DNA of 64,000 nucleotides from Aulostomus chinensis (taxonomy: Eukaryota > Chordata > Actinopteri > Syngnathiformes > Aulostomidae), in contig JBBMOA010000017.1 of assembly GCA_037954235.1 (NCBI GenBank), positions 15,532,027-15,596,026 of the forward strand. Reading direction: 5' to 3'. Shown here in pieces: positions 39,061-52,088 of this stretch. The first letter of the stretch is position 1, and each line of letters opens with the position of its first letter. The position numbers and the translations under genes are program-made. The notes below the pieces were generated by a model. It had not been told where the DNA came from. It worked only from the letters and a program-made list of their open reading frames with translations, and did no database searches.

Positions 39061-40034
39061 AATCCGTGACTTTGATTCAGAGTGCCACGCTGAGGTAACC
39101 TGGCTGACACGCTGCACACAGCCTTTTGATCTATGCCGGCAAATTTGACAACAATGAGTGGGCTGACGCTGGTTAGACAAATACACCGAGGCTGAACAAA
39201 TTAGCTGGTAACTTTGTGTTATTCCAGAAGTGACTTTGTAAAATCATGATGGGATTGGATTTACAGTTCTTCAAGCCTTTCATTATCTCAGTACGTTTGC
39301 TGGTCAGGGGAGAGGGAGCTCGCAGGAGACACAAATAAACACACCACTCCTCACGAAGTTGCCTGAGACCTTCACTCTCTGAAGACTCCTTTAATTAGGC
39401 TTTAATTGCCTTATTAGCTCTGACTGTCGATGGAGGAGGGTCGGCTGGGAGAGAAAAGGGTCAAATGGAGAAGGAGAAGGGGAAAGATAACAGTCCCAAT
39501 AAACAAATGGGGTAAAAAGGGGAGGGCAAAGGATTGGAGGAAACGGCAGACACCTAAACATGCAAACATGCATGCAAAAACGTGCACGCTTACATATATG
39601 TGCAAGGAGTGGGTTCGTGCAAGTGAAAGGGAGAGGTCACGTCCTCTAGGAAAGAGTTGTCAGACATGATAAAACTCAAAGATCAGATGAACCACAGACA
39701 TGACCACTCCTTTAAGGACCGGGCTCAGCGGGGCGTCCTGGCAACTGATGCGTCACCCTGACCTCAGTACAGCAGGGGGAGATGGACAAGGAGAGAGCCG
39801 GGAGGAAAGGAAGGGCAACACACAATGATGAATTTGAGGAATTTGCAGATGAAGGAGATGAGCAAGAGAGGGGGATGCTGCAAATACAGGGCAAATAAGA
39901 GTAAAGAAAGCTGCAGTAGATACTCTTCATGCTTGGGTATACTCTCTTGGTCCCTCTCGTATTCCGGTGCAGGAGGGAGCCAAAGAGCCGCTCAATTGAG
40001 AAGTATGGAATTTAAATCAGCTAACCATTTGACT

Positions 40035-40215
40035 AGAGCGGCTGTGGTTCAGGAGGGAGAGCAGGCCATCCACGTGAAGGTTCTACCTCTGGTTTCTCAA
40101 GTGTGTGTATTGAAGTGTCCTTGAGCAAGAGCACCGAACCCTGAGTGGGTCTGTGAATAAATGAGATGACTGTTGAGAGAGAATAGTGTTGTGCAGATGC
40201 AGTCCATTTAAAACA
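40035..40215 (+). mobile_element. SINE family B, older copy
   Basis: GCGGCTGTGGTTCAGGAGG (A box-like), GGTTCTACCTCTGG (worn B box), GTCCTTGAGCAAGAGCACCG, AATGAGATGACTG and the end GCAGTCCATTTA follow in the same order as other teleost SINEs of this type. More diverged than the 52.5 kb copy. Confidence 0.6.
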
Positions 40216-40398
40216 CAAACACCCAGCTTGTTTAGAAATTATTCATGATGTAAACATTTAAGAAATAACTCAGGAATTTGTTGTTCCAGTGTTTGCCTGC
40301 CACTCCGCATCTTATCTACTTTACAGAATTTATAGACTGGACCCAACTTGCTAACTCATTTCAATAAATAGTTTATATGTTTTGTATTTTCCCTTTCA

Positions 40399-40597
40399 AG
40401 TACTCAAAAATAGGTGTCTTGAGTTGACAAAGATGTTTTTTCACTGCTGCGCCACCTTTCTTTGTGACTCCAGGTTGAAGAAATAGCCAGCAATACATAT
40501 TTAGCTTGAAGCTAATAGCGCCGCTTCACCACCAACTACTAACAACAACAAAACTATCTAAAAATTTCCATTTAACAACTCGCACTCACAATCAGTT
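40399..40597 (+). repeat. Diverged interspersed repeat, copy 2 (partner at 12,842)
   Basis: Same ordered blocks as the 12,842 copy, in the same orientation, with about 30 bp extra in the middle. Both copies look old. Confidence 0.55.
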
Positions 40598-43500
40598 GGT
40601 GCATTCAGATGAAGCAATTAACTTGTTCCACCTGCACTGGTTCAAGATAGCGTAAGATGATTTGTTTCACTGCACCATCTAAGAAGTCGCCCATAAAAAC
40701 TGTTGGGAAAAGGATAGATGCTTCACAGGTGACTGGGTGTCTGGCATCAGCACAGACTAACTTCGACCAATCAGATCAATGAACTGACGTGGAACGCAAA
40801 GCCAGTTGGTAGAAGAACAAAAGCAAATTGAGAAAATCCTTCAGTGGGGTTCTATGCTCTTATCTTATAGAAATACTCTCCAGTTCTGATGCAAAAGATG
40901 CGAAAGCAGCATCTACGCGAACGTCTTCACACCGTTTGTTTATTTTGCGTCTCTTTCTTGCTATTATTGCCCCTTAATCGGGATTGTATTTCCTCAAAAG
41001 ATGCCATGTTTGGACACAAATGCATAACTTGAGACTGGAAAATGTGGTTTCTTGTGCAGTATCCCAAAACCAGCTGCCTTGCAAGGAAATATATTGTTGC
41101 AAGACAGAAATTCTTTTTGGACATCTCTATGAAAAAAAACTTAGCATTTATACTCTTATCATATCTTTTAAAATACACGATTTGTAACTGATCAAGGTGA
41201 ATGTTTTCCTGGGAAGGTGCTCTAATTTAGTTCATTTACATGGGGCCGCTGACTTGTTCCTTAAATGTTTCCAGTAGTTTTAGAAATATATCCAGAAATA
41301 TGTAATGGGTTCAGTTGTGCATTTGCATTTAATGGAAGGTCAGGCTTTCGGCCTGTAATCGCCGACTACCCTTTTAAATTGTGTTTTATTGACAAGGAGC
41401 TTACATCATAGCTAGCATTTATCATCTTCATTAGCCTGTGGCTAGTAATATCCAGTTCAATTTGATTTTCCCTCCACAGACTGGAGAACAAAACAATTTT
41501 TGAAGATGTGAAACTTTCTTGGAGTCAAAGCTCAGCGCACAACACATCACAGAACAAACCGAGCATCAGTTACACAGGCACATCATTAACATTAGATTTC
41601 TTTGTAGGGTTACCCATTCATCTCCTGGTCCATCCAACTCTTTCTAGTGAAGTGATACTATAAAAGGATGCCTGTGGGAGTGAAGCTTTCACATAGGAGA
41701 AAGTGCAGAGGCAATACAGCAAGTTACCTTTCCACTGTTATATTCTCTCTTCATCTGCCACCCACAACACACGCTCACAATAACACAGTCACACACAAGC
41801 TGTAATTTGAGAAAGATATGTTTGCTTTACTAGGTGTATATCCTCCCTGTATGTATGCATGCTAATGTGATTGTGCACTGTAACAGTGCACCAGACAGTG
41901 TGTTAGTACCTGCATGTGTTTGTGTACATTGGTGCGTGGGTGAATCAATCCATCAGGGAAACCGAGGAGTGTTTCTTCCTTTCCTGCACGTTGTTCCCCA
42001 GCCTCATTAGAACCTATTCAGTCAATCAAGCATGAATCCCTAACATAATAACATGCAAAGTGCTTTGTCTGGGTGTAATTGGCCTTGCCAGAGTCGTTCT
42101 TTTCAAATGGTTTGCTTCACTCACCCCTCTCAGACCACATCCAGGAGTCCTGAGCAACACATACATCTGGCAAAAGGAGGACAGGGAGCTGAAACAAGGA
42201 CAAAAAAATGAAAGGAATGATATATTGAAATGAGAAAAAGACACAGGTCTATTTTCGAACATTGTCATGAGGTTGTGATTTTATTGACATGCAAAGTCGC
42301 TATGCTTTTTTTTTTTTTTCCTCCTCGCGTTTTTAGGTCAACGTGTGCGTGCAGTCATCCAGAACTCGTCTCTGTCACAATCACACATGTAGTCCATTAT
42401 CATGACAAACCAGTCCCGTTTCACACATAAACACGCGTGCAAGACACTCACGCATGCACACAGAAAGACTCCATGGGAAATGATTGGGTGGAGAGATGCT
42501 GCCACATCCATAGCCCCAACGGAGCGAATGTTTGTTCATAATGATGGGTCACACGGCTGAGTGACACTTTCCTCTATGCCGGCTTGCAGCCAACCCACTG
42601 ATGTTGATTACAGTATGCAGACATGAGAGTATGTCGCACGCATTGGTGCAGTTTAATGGTTCACCGGCATATCATAAAGCATACATGGATGTTTATTTGC
42701 GCTCAATGGGAGGATGCATTTCAAGGACATGTGACCATAACAATCAAAGGAATACGTTTGACTTTGAACCAGCAATACTCCAAACTGCTGAGGTTATCAT
42801 CAGCGGTCATGTGCTGCCATCTAGCGAGACCAAATAAAACTGCTCATAAGAGCAAAAAAAAAAGGATGCTCAACTGCTCAATATGCAGAGTCACACAGTC
42901 ACTGGAAAATTTAATTTAAGTTGTAAATGTAGCTAAAAGAATATCTTGCCAAAAACTTAAAACAACAAGTAAATCTTGCCTCAATAAACCCCAGGTTCTA
43001 GGATTTATCATCCTGCTGTTTTCCTCGTGTCTTCCTGAATCTCAGCCTCCTCTCTCTGATCAATAGCTTTGTTTGTTCCAGCTACACCTCCCAGCGTTTT
43101 CACTTGTCCATCTCTGCAGGATGTGAATTGGACGTCCACGTGCTGTGCCGTGGTTATGCTGTGAATCAAAAAAGCCAAATTAAATTGCCTAATTGGTTTC
43201 CTTGGGAAGGGTAAAACAGATTTAAATTGATTACCGGTAATGGCCTTTTGTGAAACCACACTGGCTTCTGCTGTTTGAGGAGGATTTAGCAAAACCAATT
43301 AATTTGCTTCACCTCTTATGCGCCCTCCTTCTGTCTCCCTTTGTCTCTCTCTGGAAGCTTTTTCATTATTTGCGTTTCCAGTTTCAAATGTTCATAGTCC
43401 CAAAAATAAATGGAATGATAATGATAACTGGATCACTGGATAACAATCGTTCATGCCTAATTGGCTGAATGCTGTCGTGCTGCAGTGCAGTGCTGAAAAA

Positions 43501-43677
43501 TGTTTTTACAGGTACGCTCTTACGAGCCCCGCCTGACAAAAGATAATTTAAATCTCTCTTTCAATTACTCTGCCTGTTTTCTCCTGCTCGTGCTTCAGCC
43601 GAGGGAAGAAAAAGTAAGATGTCAAGGTCACATTTTGTCACACAAGCTTATTAAATCCTTAATATGACCCCCCCCCC

Positions 43678-43712
<35 letters not shown>

Positions 43713-45158
43713 CACTTTTTCTGTCTCATACAGCGGTGGGTTCCCACTTCCTTTCAAGAATTATCACAACCAGACCTAATGTGACATTTACAACATGCAA
43801 ATTACAGCCACTTAATGAGATTTCATTCATTAAGTTGGAGCAACGATTATGTTTAATAAAACAGATGTCATCCACCTCGTGCAAAAAAGGGAGAAAAATG
43901 TTCTCGCCTATATTTTTTTTTCCTTCTTCAGAAAATCCAGTCAAGTATGTTTTGATTTTTAGGAAATTATAGAATGATACGAGCCAGATCAGGAATGCAA
44001 CTTCATCTGTCACTGGTTTATCTCACTAAGCAGAGTCAGATTGTCAGATTGGATTTATTTTAGTTTCCCTTCATGCAATAAAAAGTAAAATCAGTCGGGC
44101 TAAATTGTCCATGACAAATGAACAAAATAATTTGAAGGATTTCAAAAGTAGTTTCTGGAATTTATGGAGCAGAGACAAGAGAAGCAACCCAAGTTCAACA
44201 GAGATAGAAGATTATTGAACAACAGTGTCAATGTTAACACACCGAATAACACTTTTAAAAACCCTGAGCATTACAATTGACTTCTGAAAGATCGAATATA
44301 TTCAGATATTAATCAACACTAAGTTGGAGTGGACATTACAAATGTGTATAAACCTGATTAGATCCACATCTTATAAACAATGCCAGGTCAAACCTAATCT
44401 TGATTAATGATTACAATTTATCTTGTAAAAAAAAAAAAAAAAAGATGCCACTTAATGACGAGTTTTGGAAGGGGAGAGTAAGTCCCGCTAAAAGAGTGGA
44501 GAAAAATTGGAGGGCAACATTGAGTGAAACAATTTAAGAAAACATCTGATTGACATAAAATGGGGTTGTCGTCTGAACAGCACCTTGTGCTTTGTCATTG
44601 ATTATGTCCTGTTCCCACACCCCATAATCACATGCTTAACCATATTAGTATCCTGTCAGCAGTAACAAGCATAAAACAATCTTTGTTTTCTTCCTCCCTG
44701 TACGCGGTATTATAATTGCAGAAGAGATTCAGTGCATCGAGTGTCACAATGAGACGACGTGAAAGGAACAGCAAATGTGTGAGACGGTCTGGAAAATATA
44801 TTGATGGTAATAGAGGTCAAAATATACACAGCACATTTCCACATCTGAGCTGTTTCTCATAAATCCATATTGGCTTTTTACCACATCAAATGATCAAATT
44901 CAGCCTTTTTATTCTGTCGTCATAAGATCATATTTGCCTGCAAGATCTTGTTCCATTTTTGCATCTTCCTTTCCTGTGCCCTTGTGAACAATTAGCATGA
45001 AGTAATATTTAACAACTCACAGCATCTTGAAGGGAGTTTGATAAAGTAAGAAAAATACTACCCAAACAAACAAGAAGTCCAAAAATGGCATCATTTCTGA
45101 CAATCACTGCTTTTCGCGACTGAAAGCTTAAAGGCTGCAGTTACAAGAACTTGTACAC
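40598..45158. other. Intergenic, with a TAAT-rich island at 43,125-43,330
   Basis: AT-rich; contains a C/CA array at 43,670 and an A run at 44,426-44,443. No exon recognised. Confidence 0.5.
43670..43709. repeat. Poly-C plus CA microsatellite
   Basis: C run of about 12 followed by CA dinucleotides. Confidence 0.9.
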
Positions 45159-45171
45159 ATTTTTACTGAAT

Positions 45172-45481
45172 CTATCCATCCTGTTAAAGGTCATGGGGGG
45201 TGGAGCCTATCCCAGCAGCCTTTGGCATGAGGCAGGGTTCACCCTGGAAGGGTTACCAGTCCATCACAGGGCCAACACATATAGACAGACAACCATTCAC
45301 ACTCACATTCACACCTACGGTCAATTTAGAGTATCAATCAGCCTCGTCCCCTCTTGATGTCTTTGGACTGTGGGAGGAAGCCGAAGTACAGAACATGCAG
45401 ACTCCACACAGGAACAGGGAGAACATGGAGACTCACACAGAAAGATCCCGTGCCTGAACCCACTGCACCACCGTGCCGCCA
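45172..45481 (-). mobile_element. SINE family A, copy 4, internally deleted
   Basis: Reverse copy of about 310 bp. It lacks the region around the B box (CCCGTGCCTGAACC runs directly into CACTGCACCACCGTGCC) and has only a short tail (CTATCCATCC). A perfect 13-bp duplication ATTTTTACTGAAT flanks it at 45,159-45,171 and 45,482-45,494, so it is a bona fide insertion. Confidence 0.85.
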
Positions 45482-45494
45482 ATTTTTACTGAAT

Positions 45495-46703
45495 ATGATA
45501 GTTGAAATTTTTTGAAATAATTAACCTAGATAGCCAAAAGATAGGAGCGTGACATTTTCAAGAATATATATCCAACAACATGTCTTAAAGCCCAATTATC
45601 TGCTAACTTGATCTACATATGTTCATAACCTATAACTAAATCTTGAGTATAAAAGCCAATTTTACTTATTTTGAAAAAATTGCTGTTAAAAACAGCAACC
45701 CACTTATGAAGCTGAGGTGATTTTAATAACGTGATTAATTATTTATGAGGCATTTCAATAAATCATCTTCAATGCATAAAGTTTTTAAGTAAAGTTGTCT
45801 GTTTCCTGCATCCTGTTTATTTGCAAACTGTGGCAACGAGCCAGTGCTGCCGCAAATGTTCACAACATCCATCACCTGCTGTAGCTTCCTTGATATTCAC
45901 GTGCCTCTGGAAATAAACAAAACCATTTCTACATCTGATCTAGGCATAAATTGATGTACATGAATTAAAAGATCCCTTCCTGCTTTTGACAAACTAGTCC
46001 AGAACGCTAGTAACACGGAACATTGACAGCCATAATCATCATCTGAATGGTCCAGAAACATAAAACCAGACCTAACGTGACAGTTTCCTGAAAACATGTA
46101 ACTAAAGTGAAACTTCTCCTTTTTGTTCTTTTCTCGGCTGGCTCACCAGACTCTCAGTTCGTATTTGTTCAGGTTCATGGTTTCATTTGGGTCACATGTT
46201 TTGTTTACAAAGAAAATGTGCTTGATTTTCACAACGTTCATGCATCAATATATTATGTTAAGACTCCAACTGGAGGAAAAAGGACTGATTAACACACTCA
46301 CACACGTAATCGCCAAAAGAAAAAGGAGGGTGAACTGACACAAGAGGTGAGTGAGTTTCAAAATATGGGTTCGTAACATAGCAATTAGACATTTATTACA
46401 ATATGTTTCCATCTCTGACTTTAAACTAATTCAGTTGAATAGCCCAGTGGAACATGGCAACTGTCATCGTCTGGTTGAAACCCAGCTGATAGAATTGAAT
46501 GTTGCTTCTGGTTTGTCTGCCAGGTAATAAATGTCACTGACCGACTGACCCTCCCCACCCTTCTTATGAAACTACCGTCTCCCCAGCTCTGCAGACTGAG
46601 GAGTCTGACTTAGTGGTAATTACACCCAGTTGGCATTCTTTTTCATATCTATTCTGACTTAGACGCATCATTCATGGGATTTTATACATCTCAGGGAGAC
46701 CAC

Positions 46704-46752
<49 letters not shown>

Positions 46753-47009
46753 GCACTGCACCGGTGGAGCGCTAAGACTCTCTGTTCACCAGCCTCTTGA
46801 GTGAGCGCCCTTTTACTTCAAGCTGCCAGCAAAGTATAGAAAAAAACAGCTTTGTCTGGTTAGTCTGTTGTGCACAACTTCACAAAACACTGCCTCACTC
46901 GCTCAGGCAAAGCTTTATTATCTGAAAACCACAGGACTGTGGACGAGCCATGGAACACCAGTAGAGAGCAGTATATGAGAAAAAAAAGACACATCACAAA
47001 CAAAAGTTT
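45495..47009. other. Intergenic, downstream of the cathepsin gene
   Basis: No exon recognised; contains the C/CA array at 46,703. Confidence 0.5.
46703..46747. repeat. Poly-C (18) plus CA microsatellite
   Basis: Same C-run-then-CA layout as at 43,670. Confidence 0.9.
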
Positions 47010-47051
47010 ATTTTTTTAAAATCTCATGATAAATCACTGTGTTTCTTGACA

Positions 47052-47057
47052 TTTATT
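47052..47057 (-). promoter_or_regulatory. Candidate polyadenylation signal of the cathepsin gene
   Basis: The minus strand reads AATAAA here, about 230 nt downstream of the cathepsin stop codon. A second AATAAA lies near 47,010. This gives a 3' UTR of plausible length, but there is no transcript evidence. Confidence 0.4.
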
Positions 47058-47286
47058 TACAATCTTCCTTTTGTATCACAATTGCACCAAAGCAGAGGAA
47101 TAAAAATTTAACAAATGTTTTTGCTCCAACCCTGAGTTTATCATATAATTAGAATTAATTTTACGTCCCAGTTTCCTCCTCTCCGAGACGAGACGTGATC
47201 CTGCAAATATAATGAATATGAACAGCCGGTTATTGGAAAAGTGAAAGAATAAGAAAGGAGGGATTTTGAGTTCCTTCTTACCGGGT

Positions 47287-47638
47287 TCAGACCAGGGGGT
47301 AACTTGCTGCAGTGGCAATACCACACTGGTTGTGTTTGTTCCTGGACATCATGATGTATCCTTTGTCCCCCCATTCAAGACCCCAGCTAGAGGAACGCAC
47401 ACATGACCAACAATACTTAGCTGTTGAATATAAAACATGATTATAACCAAGCTGTTTCTGCATCTTATAGTGCAGGGGTTCCTAAAATTTAAAGTTCAGG
47501 ACCCCCCCAAAATAAAGGGTTCAAGAGACCCACAACCCTTACCAGGCCCATCCAAACATGACCAAATTCAAATGATTTCAAATTCAACTGCTATTTTTGA
47601 TAGTTATCAGGCATTTTTGATCATTTCAATACTTTTTT

Positions 47639-47672
<34 letters not shown>

Positions 47673-49632
47673 GGGGGTTCTTTTAGACATCATCTTTGGA
47701 TCTCTGGGGATTCCCGATCTCTGCTGTGGGAATCTCCTTTCATAGTTGGACATCACATAAAACCTCAATCTAAAACATGAGAAATAAATGTGCGTCTACC
47801 TGTTCTTGACTAGCCAGTAGTCCTGACCGTTGACCGACCCGTAACCTACAGCCAACACACCGTGGTCCAGATCTGTGCTGCTGCAATCTGGCTCATCATA
47901 CACTCCTTTAAAAAAAACACACACACACGCACACATACACAGATTAGACAAGGGGTCTAGGGTAAAATCGACCCCGTTTCATTTGCATATCAAAGAATAT
48001 TTTCATTAAATAGAAACAGCTTTTCACCTGATTCATAGAACTGGAAGGATTCATGACCAGCATCAATGGCAACTGACACAGGTCCAACTGTAGCCACAGC
48101 CTCCTGCAGAGCACCTTCATCACCTTTTGTCACGTCGACGAAACCTGTGCACTTGGCACCGATAGTGTCAGGGTTGTAGCGGCACTGTCCATCCTAATAG
48201 AGAAAAAAAAAGGTGCTGTTTATACATTGTTATTTGTTTGGTTTAGTCGCTTTTTTCAATGTCTCATCAAATAATAATTACACATAATACATTTTTCCTC
48301 TCACAATAATTCTAAACAATACATGAACAAGAACAGGAGGAGGTAAACCTTACAATATCTTCCCCTTTCTTGATTATATTGTGTTATATTACATTAAATT
48401 ACATTTTATTTCATAAAAATAAAGATATATATCATATTGGATTGATTGAGTGCTTGATACTGCTTCAAGCTTCATGTCATGTCCACAAGATGGCAGTAAT
48501 ACATCTGTCCCATGGAGTCCCATGAAATTTTTCACAAGAATTGTCTTCAGTATTTCAATTGTCTGTGAAAAAGATCTACCGTTACACTTCCTCTCCACCC
48601 ACTTTTGAGACACTTTCTGTTACCTCAGCCTCATAAGGATAGGACTCTTCTGTGTCTATTCCTCCGTTTGCTTTGATGTAGGTGAAGGCACTATCCATCA
48701 GGCCTCCCATGCAGCCCATGTTTCCATAGTCACCAGAGCAGTCCACCAACTGCTGCTCGCTGAGAGACACCAGCTTCCCCGTCTTCCTGAAGTTCTGACC
48801 TTCCAACGAGCCGGTCTGGGTGACAAGTAAGTGAGACAGGAAAGGTCAGCACTCTAAGTTTCCGGCAGTACTACATCGGCAACAAGTGAGGTACCTACTG
48901 CACTGAAGGCCCAGCAGGAGCCACACTGTTTCTGGTCCTTGACTTGTGTGACGTATCCCTTCTTCCTCCAGTCCACAGATGTGGGTAGCTCGGTTCCTTC
49001 AGGTAGATGGAAGAAAGCAGAGCCACGGCGAGGCAGAGAGGAGTTGAAGGAGCCCAGACAGCCCTGGGAGATCAGACGTCTGTACTCTTCATTTTCCTGG
49101 AGATGGGGAACACTCGTTTTAGGGCTCCTTACATGTAGTTTGGAAGCAAACATTTTCTTCTGTTTTACGTTCATTTGAATTCAATAAACACACAAAATGA
49201 CACCATTAGAAAGATAAGGACATTCATGTTTTTCTCTGTGCACCATGTCAGCGAAGACGGTCATGCCAAGGCGGTAAGACTTGATGCCTTGATCAGCCAA
49301 GATGTTGTGCACAAGCACCAGCTTACGGTTGCTGAGCCATATTTGCTTGCGGTGAGTCTCCTCAGATAAAGTGTAGGACTTTCCTGCCAATCAGAACGAG
49401 CGATAAGTGATCAGTCATTGAAAACTTGGGGAGATTTCACAAATACAAAGAAAAAAAACCTTCACTTCTGACATAAAAATCCCCTGTATCAGCGTCTACT
49501 GTATTCGACCAAAAGTTTTACTGCCTCACCAAACTTGAGTTTCCAGGCGTGGAACTCCAGTTCTTCCAGAGAGACACTTGCACAGCTGGCTACAGCCAGA
49601 ACAGCAGCAATAAGCAGCAGCAGCAGCTTCAT
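47287..49632 (-). CDS. ctsl-like: Cathepsin L-like cysteine protease (procathepsin L family), 7 coding exons, complete
   Basis: Papain-family (C1A) endopeptidase precursor, expected to be secreted or lysosomal. Coding exons on the minus strand are 49530-49632, 49244-49383, 48899-49096, 48624-48815, 48028-48193, 47800-47905 and 47287-47386. All junctions are GT/AG and the phases agree, giving 1005 nt and 334 residues, the usual length for cathepsin L. Residues 1-17 form a Leu/Ala-rich signal peptide. The propeptide has an ERFNIN-type helix (E-x3-R-x3-W-x2-N-x3-V-x3-N) and a GMTVFAD (GNFD-like) motif. Mature enzyme probably starts near residue 118 (LPTSVDWR). Catalytic Cys142 lies in QCGSCWAFS with oxyanion Gln136, His281 in DHGVLAVGYG and Asn301 in KNSWG. 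The protein ends in ASYPLV, as the family usually does. The usual GCNGG motif reads GCMGG. The start is the only Met directly before the signal peptide. Nothing is broken. The exact fish paralogue (ctsl versus a ctsl-like duplicate) is not settled. Confidence 0.95.
47640..47677. repeat. TG microsatellite with G run, in the last intron of the cathepsin gene
   Basis: TG run followed by eight G, within the intron between 47,386 and 47,800. Confidence 0.9.
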
Positions 49633-49852
49633 CCTGATGAACACACAAGCACAACTCAGCAGAACGCTTCTCTCCGTTAGTTTTCTTTCACGAATAACTA
49701 TCATGACATCAGCTGTCATGTGATTAATACCAATCATAACCTCTGTTTCCAGGTTTGTTTCAACTCTTTCTGTGTCCTGGTTCTTCTTTTCTTTTTTTCT
49801 TTTTTTTTTGCAGAAATACAGGAAGTGAGTGCAGTAGCTGCTTACCTGTTTT

Positions 49853-49856
<4 letters not shown>

Positions 49857-49894
<38 letters not shown>
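49857..49894. repeat. TG microsatellite upstream of the cathepsin gene
   Basis: About 18 TG units, roughly 225 bp upstream of the cathepsin start codon. Confidence 0.9.
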
Positions 49895-49895
<1 letters not shown>

Positions 49896-50011
49896 TGATG
49901 GTTGAGGTTAAGGTTGAACCACCTGTACAGGAAACAGTACTGTGGTAAGGTATTCTTTTATAGCTAACAACATTTATGACTTACAGTATGTCCAGTCAGG
50001 TGGCTGTCAGC

Positions 50012-50285
50012 AGCTCGAGGAGAGAGAGAGAGAGAGACAGACAGAGAGAGACAGACAGAGAGACAGACAGACAGACACAGAATCTCTCTCTCTCTCTTCT
50101 TTCGGGGAAATATGAATTATGTAAGACTTGGTGACATGGGGGACATGCGAGAAAGTTCTGTTTTCTCCAGTGTTCTGCATTTCCCAACATACATGATGAC
50201 GGGTATTCTTATACAGAGAGAGAGAGAGAGAGAGAGAATCTCTCATACAATCAATCAATCATACATGATGACGGGTATTCTTATA
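50012..50285. repeat. GA/GACA tracts with a 26-bp direct duplication
   Basis: GAGA/GACA repeats at 50,019-50,080, CT at 50,083-50,098 and GA at 50,215-50,237. A 26-bp sequence (starting CATACATGATGACGGG) occurs identically at 50,188-50,213 and 50,260-50,285, flanking the second GA tract. Confidence 0.85.
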
Positions 50286-51795
50286 AAAGTACAAAAGCAA
50301 AACACACAGACAGAGCAACATGCATGTTGTCTGAGCTGGAAGGTTTCAAACTCAATCACGTGATGTGAGAAACAAAAAGACAGACGGGAATGTTTTTATT
50401 TCTCAGAAATACCAGTGAGACTTCAGCAAACTCTCATCTCTCCTCTACTAAAAGATGCCGCATCAAACCACTTATTTCAAAATCTTTATTGAAACTGAAA
50501 GGGAGACTGTACATAATCAGATTTGTGAGAAACATTTCTTTCAACGGAGTATGCGAACCAGGGAAATACATTTCTATATACTTTCCAAGCAGTAATATTT
50601 GTCATCTGCCCTGTTTAGTCCCTTTAAACTGTGATTCATTTTTTCTTTTGTTTTTGTATTCGAGACTTCCTGTCCGTCCCACCTATGCATCCTGTTTTCA
50701 ACATGCCTGTATTTTCAGTTTCTCCTGACCATGTTACCTTCACATTCTTGTCAACGTCACACAAGTGCACGTCCCATTTTACAACTGTAAAAAAAGAATC
50801 CACTTTAAATCTCACCAGGTAATATTTCTGTCCTGTCAAAGTTGCATGTTACGTTTATTAAGAGACACGATCATCAAACATGTAGCATTTCATTGAGATG
50901 TACTTCGCCGGTTTTTGACAATTTATGTAACAAAATCTAAATTGTTCAACTCTGGCAAATATCGATTCGTTCTTTAATAACAGAAAAAAGGTTAGTCATC
51001 AAGCAAAACGTTGCTGATACATGGACAGATCATTCAAATCATTTTCTTTTCAAATTCAGTGTTTATTTTTCATGTTGTTGATGTAAGAATAATGAGCCAC
51101 CTTCTCTAAAACTAGACAAACACACTTGGTTTTGCAATAACAGAAATGAGCCACGCCAGCAATGTTTTTTTTTTGTTTTTGTTTTTTTTTAAATGACAGA
51201 AAATATTCGGATCTTGGTTTAAGAGGTAGAATAAAAGCAAAAAAACAAACAAAACAACAACAATTCTTGTTAATATAAAGTACTGGTGTCACTGCTGTCT
51301 GTGTGCCTTCCTGCCCTCCCACTTGCATGGCTCTGTCTGCATGTTCATCACAAGACTCTCCCTGTCGTGACAATAGTTCACATCATAAAGTGGCTGTGAA
51401 AGGACTTAAAACTAAAGGCTAAGCTAAAAGTTTACAGATGTCATTGAACTCTGCTCGACTCGTGTTTCTGGCTGTTTGTGTTCTGTCTCTAGCTTTAACA
51501 GTCGCTAATGTTTGTCCACACGCTTAAGATTATAAAAAAATGCTGTGAAACAATGGAATCCGAGCAAACCAACAGAAGTATAAACTGCGATGTTGCGTTG
51601 CTTTTTTTTTTAGACTTGAAAGCACAGAAAGGGGCAGTTCTGGGAGCGCTTGTCTGCTTTTATTTCAAAATCATGAAATTCCTAAAATATGATTATGTGA
51701 TAAGGAAGGGTGAAGGGTGTGCCTTATTTGGAATGTTGGGAACACAGTGTGCTATCGGAAAGAAAACCGGCAAAAGCTGTAAAGAGCAGCCAGTT

Positions 51796-51797
<2 letters not shown>

Positions 51798-51870
<73 letters not shown>
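51798..51870. repeat. GT microsatellite (72 bp)
   Basis: Uninterrupted GT dinucleotides followed by GCTGGGGGGG. Confidence 0.95.
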
Positions 51871-51873
<3 letters not shown>

Positions 51874-51992
51874 GGGGGGTGAAATCAAAATGTGTGTTTA
51901 TACTCATGAGATGTAGCTGCCTTTCATAATATTAATCCTTCAAAACCATGAATCAGCACAGCAATATAGGAACATTTACTAAGTTCAAAGTT

Positions 51993-52083
<91 letters not shown>

Positions 52084-52088
52084 GCGAG
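51993..52088. repeat. Compound GT / GA microsatellite
   Basis: About 12 GT units passing directly into about 70 bp of GA with a few GGGA interruptions. Confidence 0.95.

Larger units (their letters stand above)
34514..40034. other. Intergenic, microsatellite-rich
   Basis: Holds two CT arrays, a CACG/CA array, a 78-bp GT run and an A run at 36,338-36,357. 38,690-38,830 and 39,330-39,425 are TAAT-rich. No exon recognised. Confidence 0.5.
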
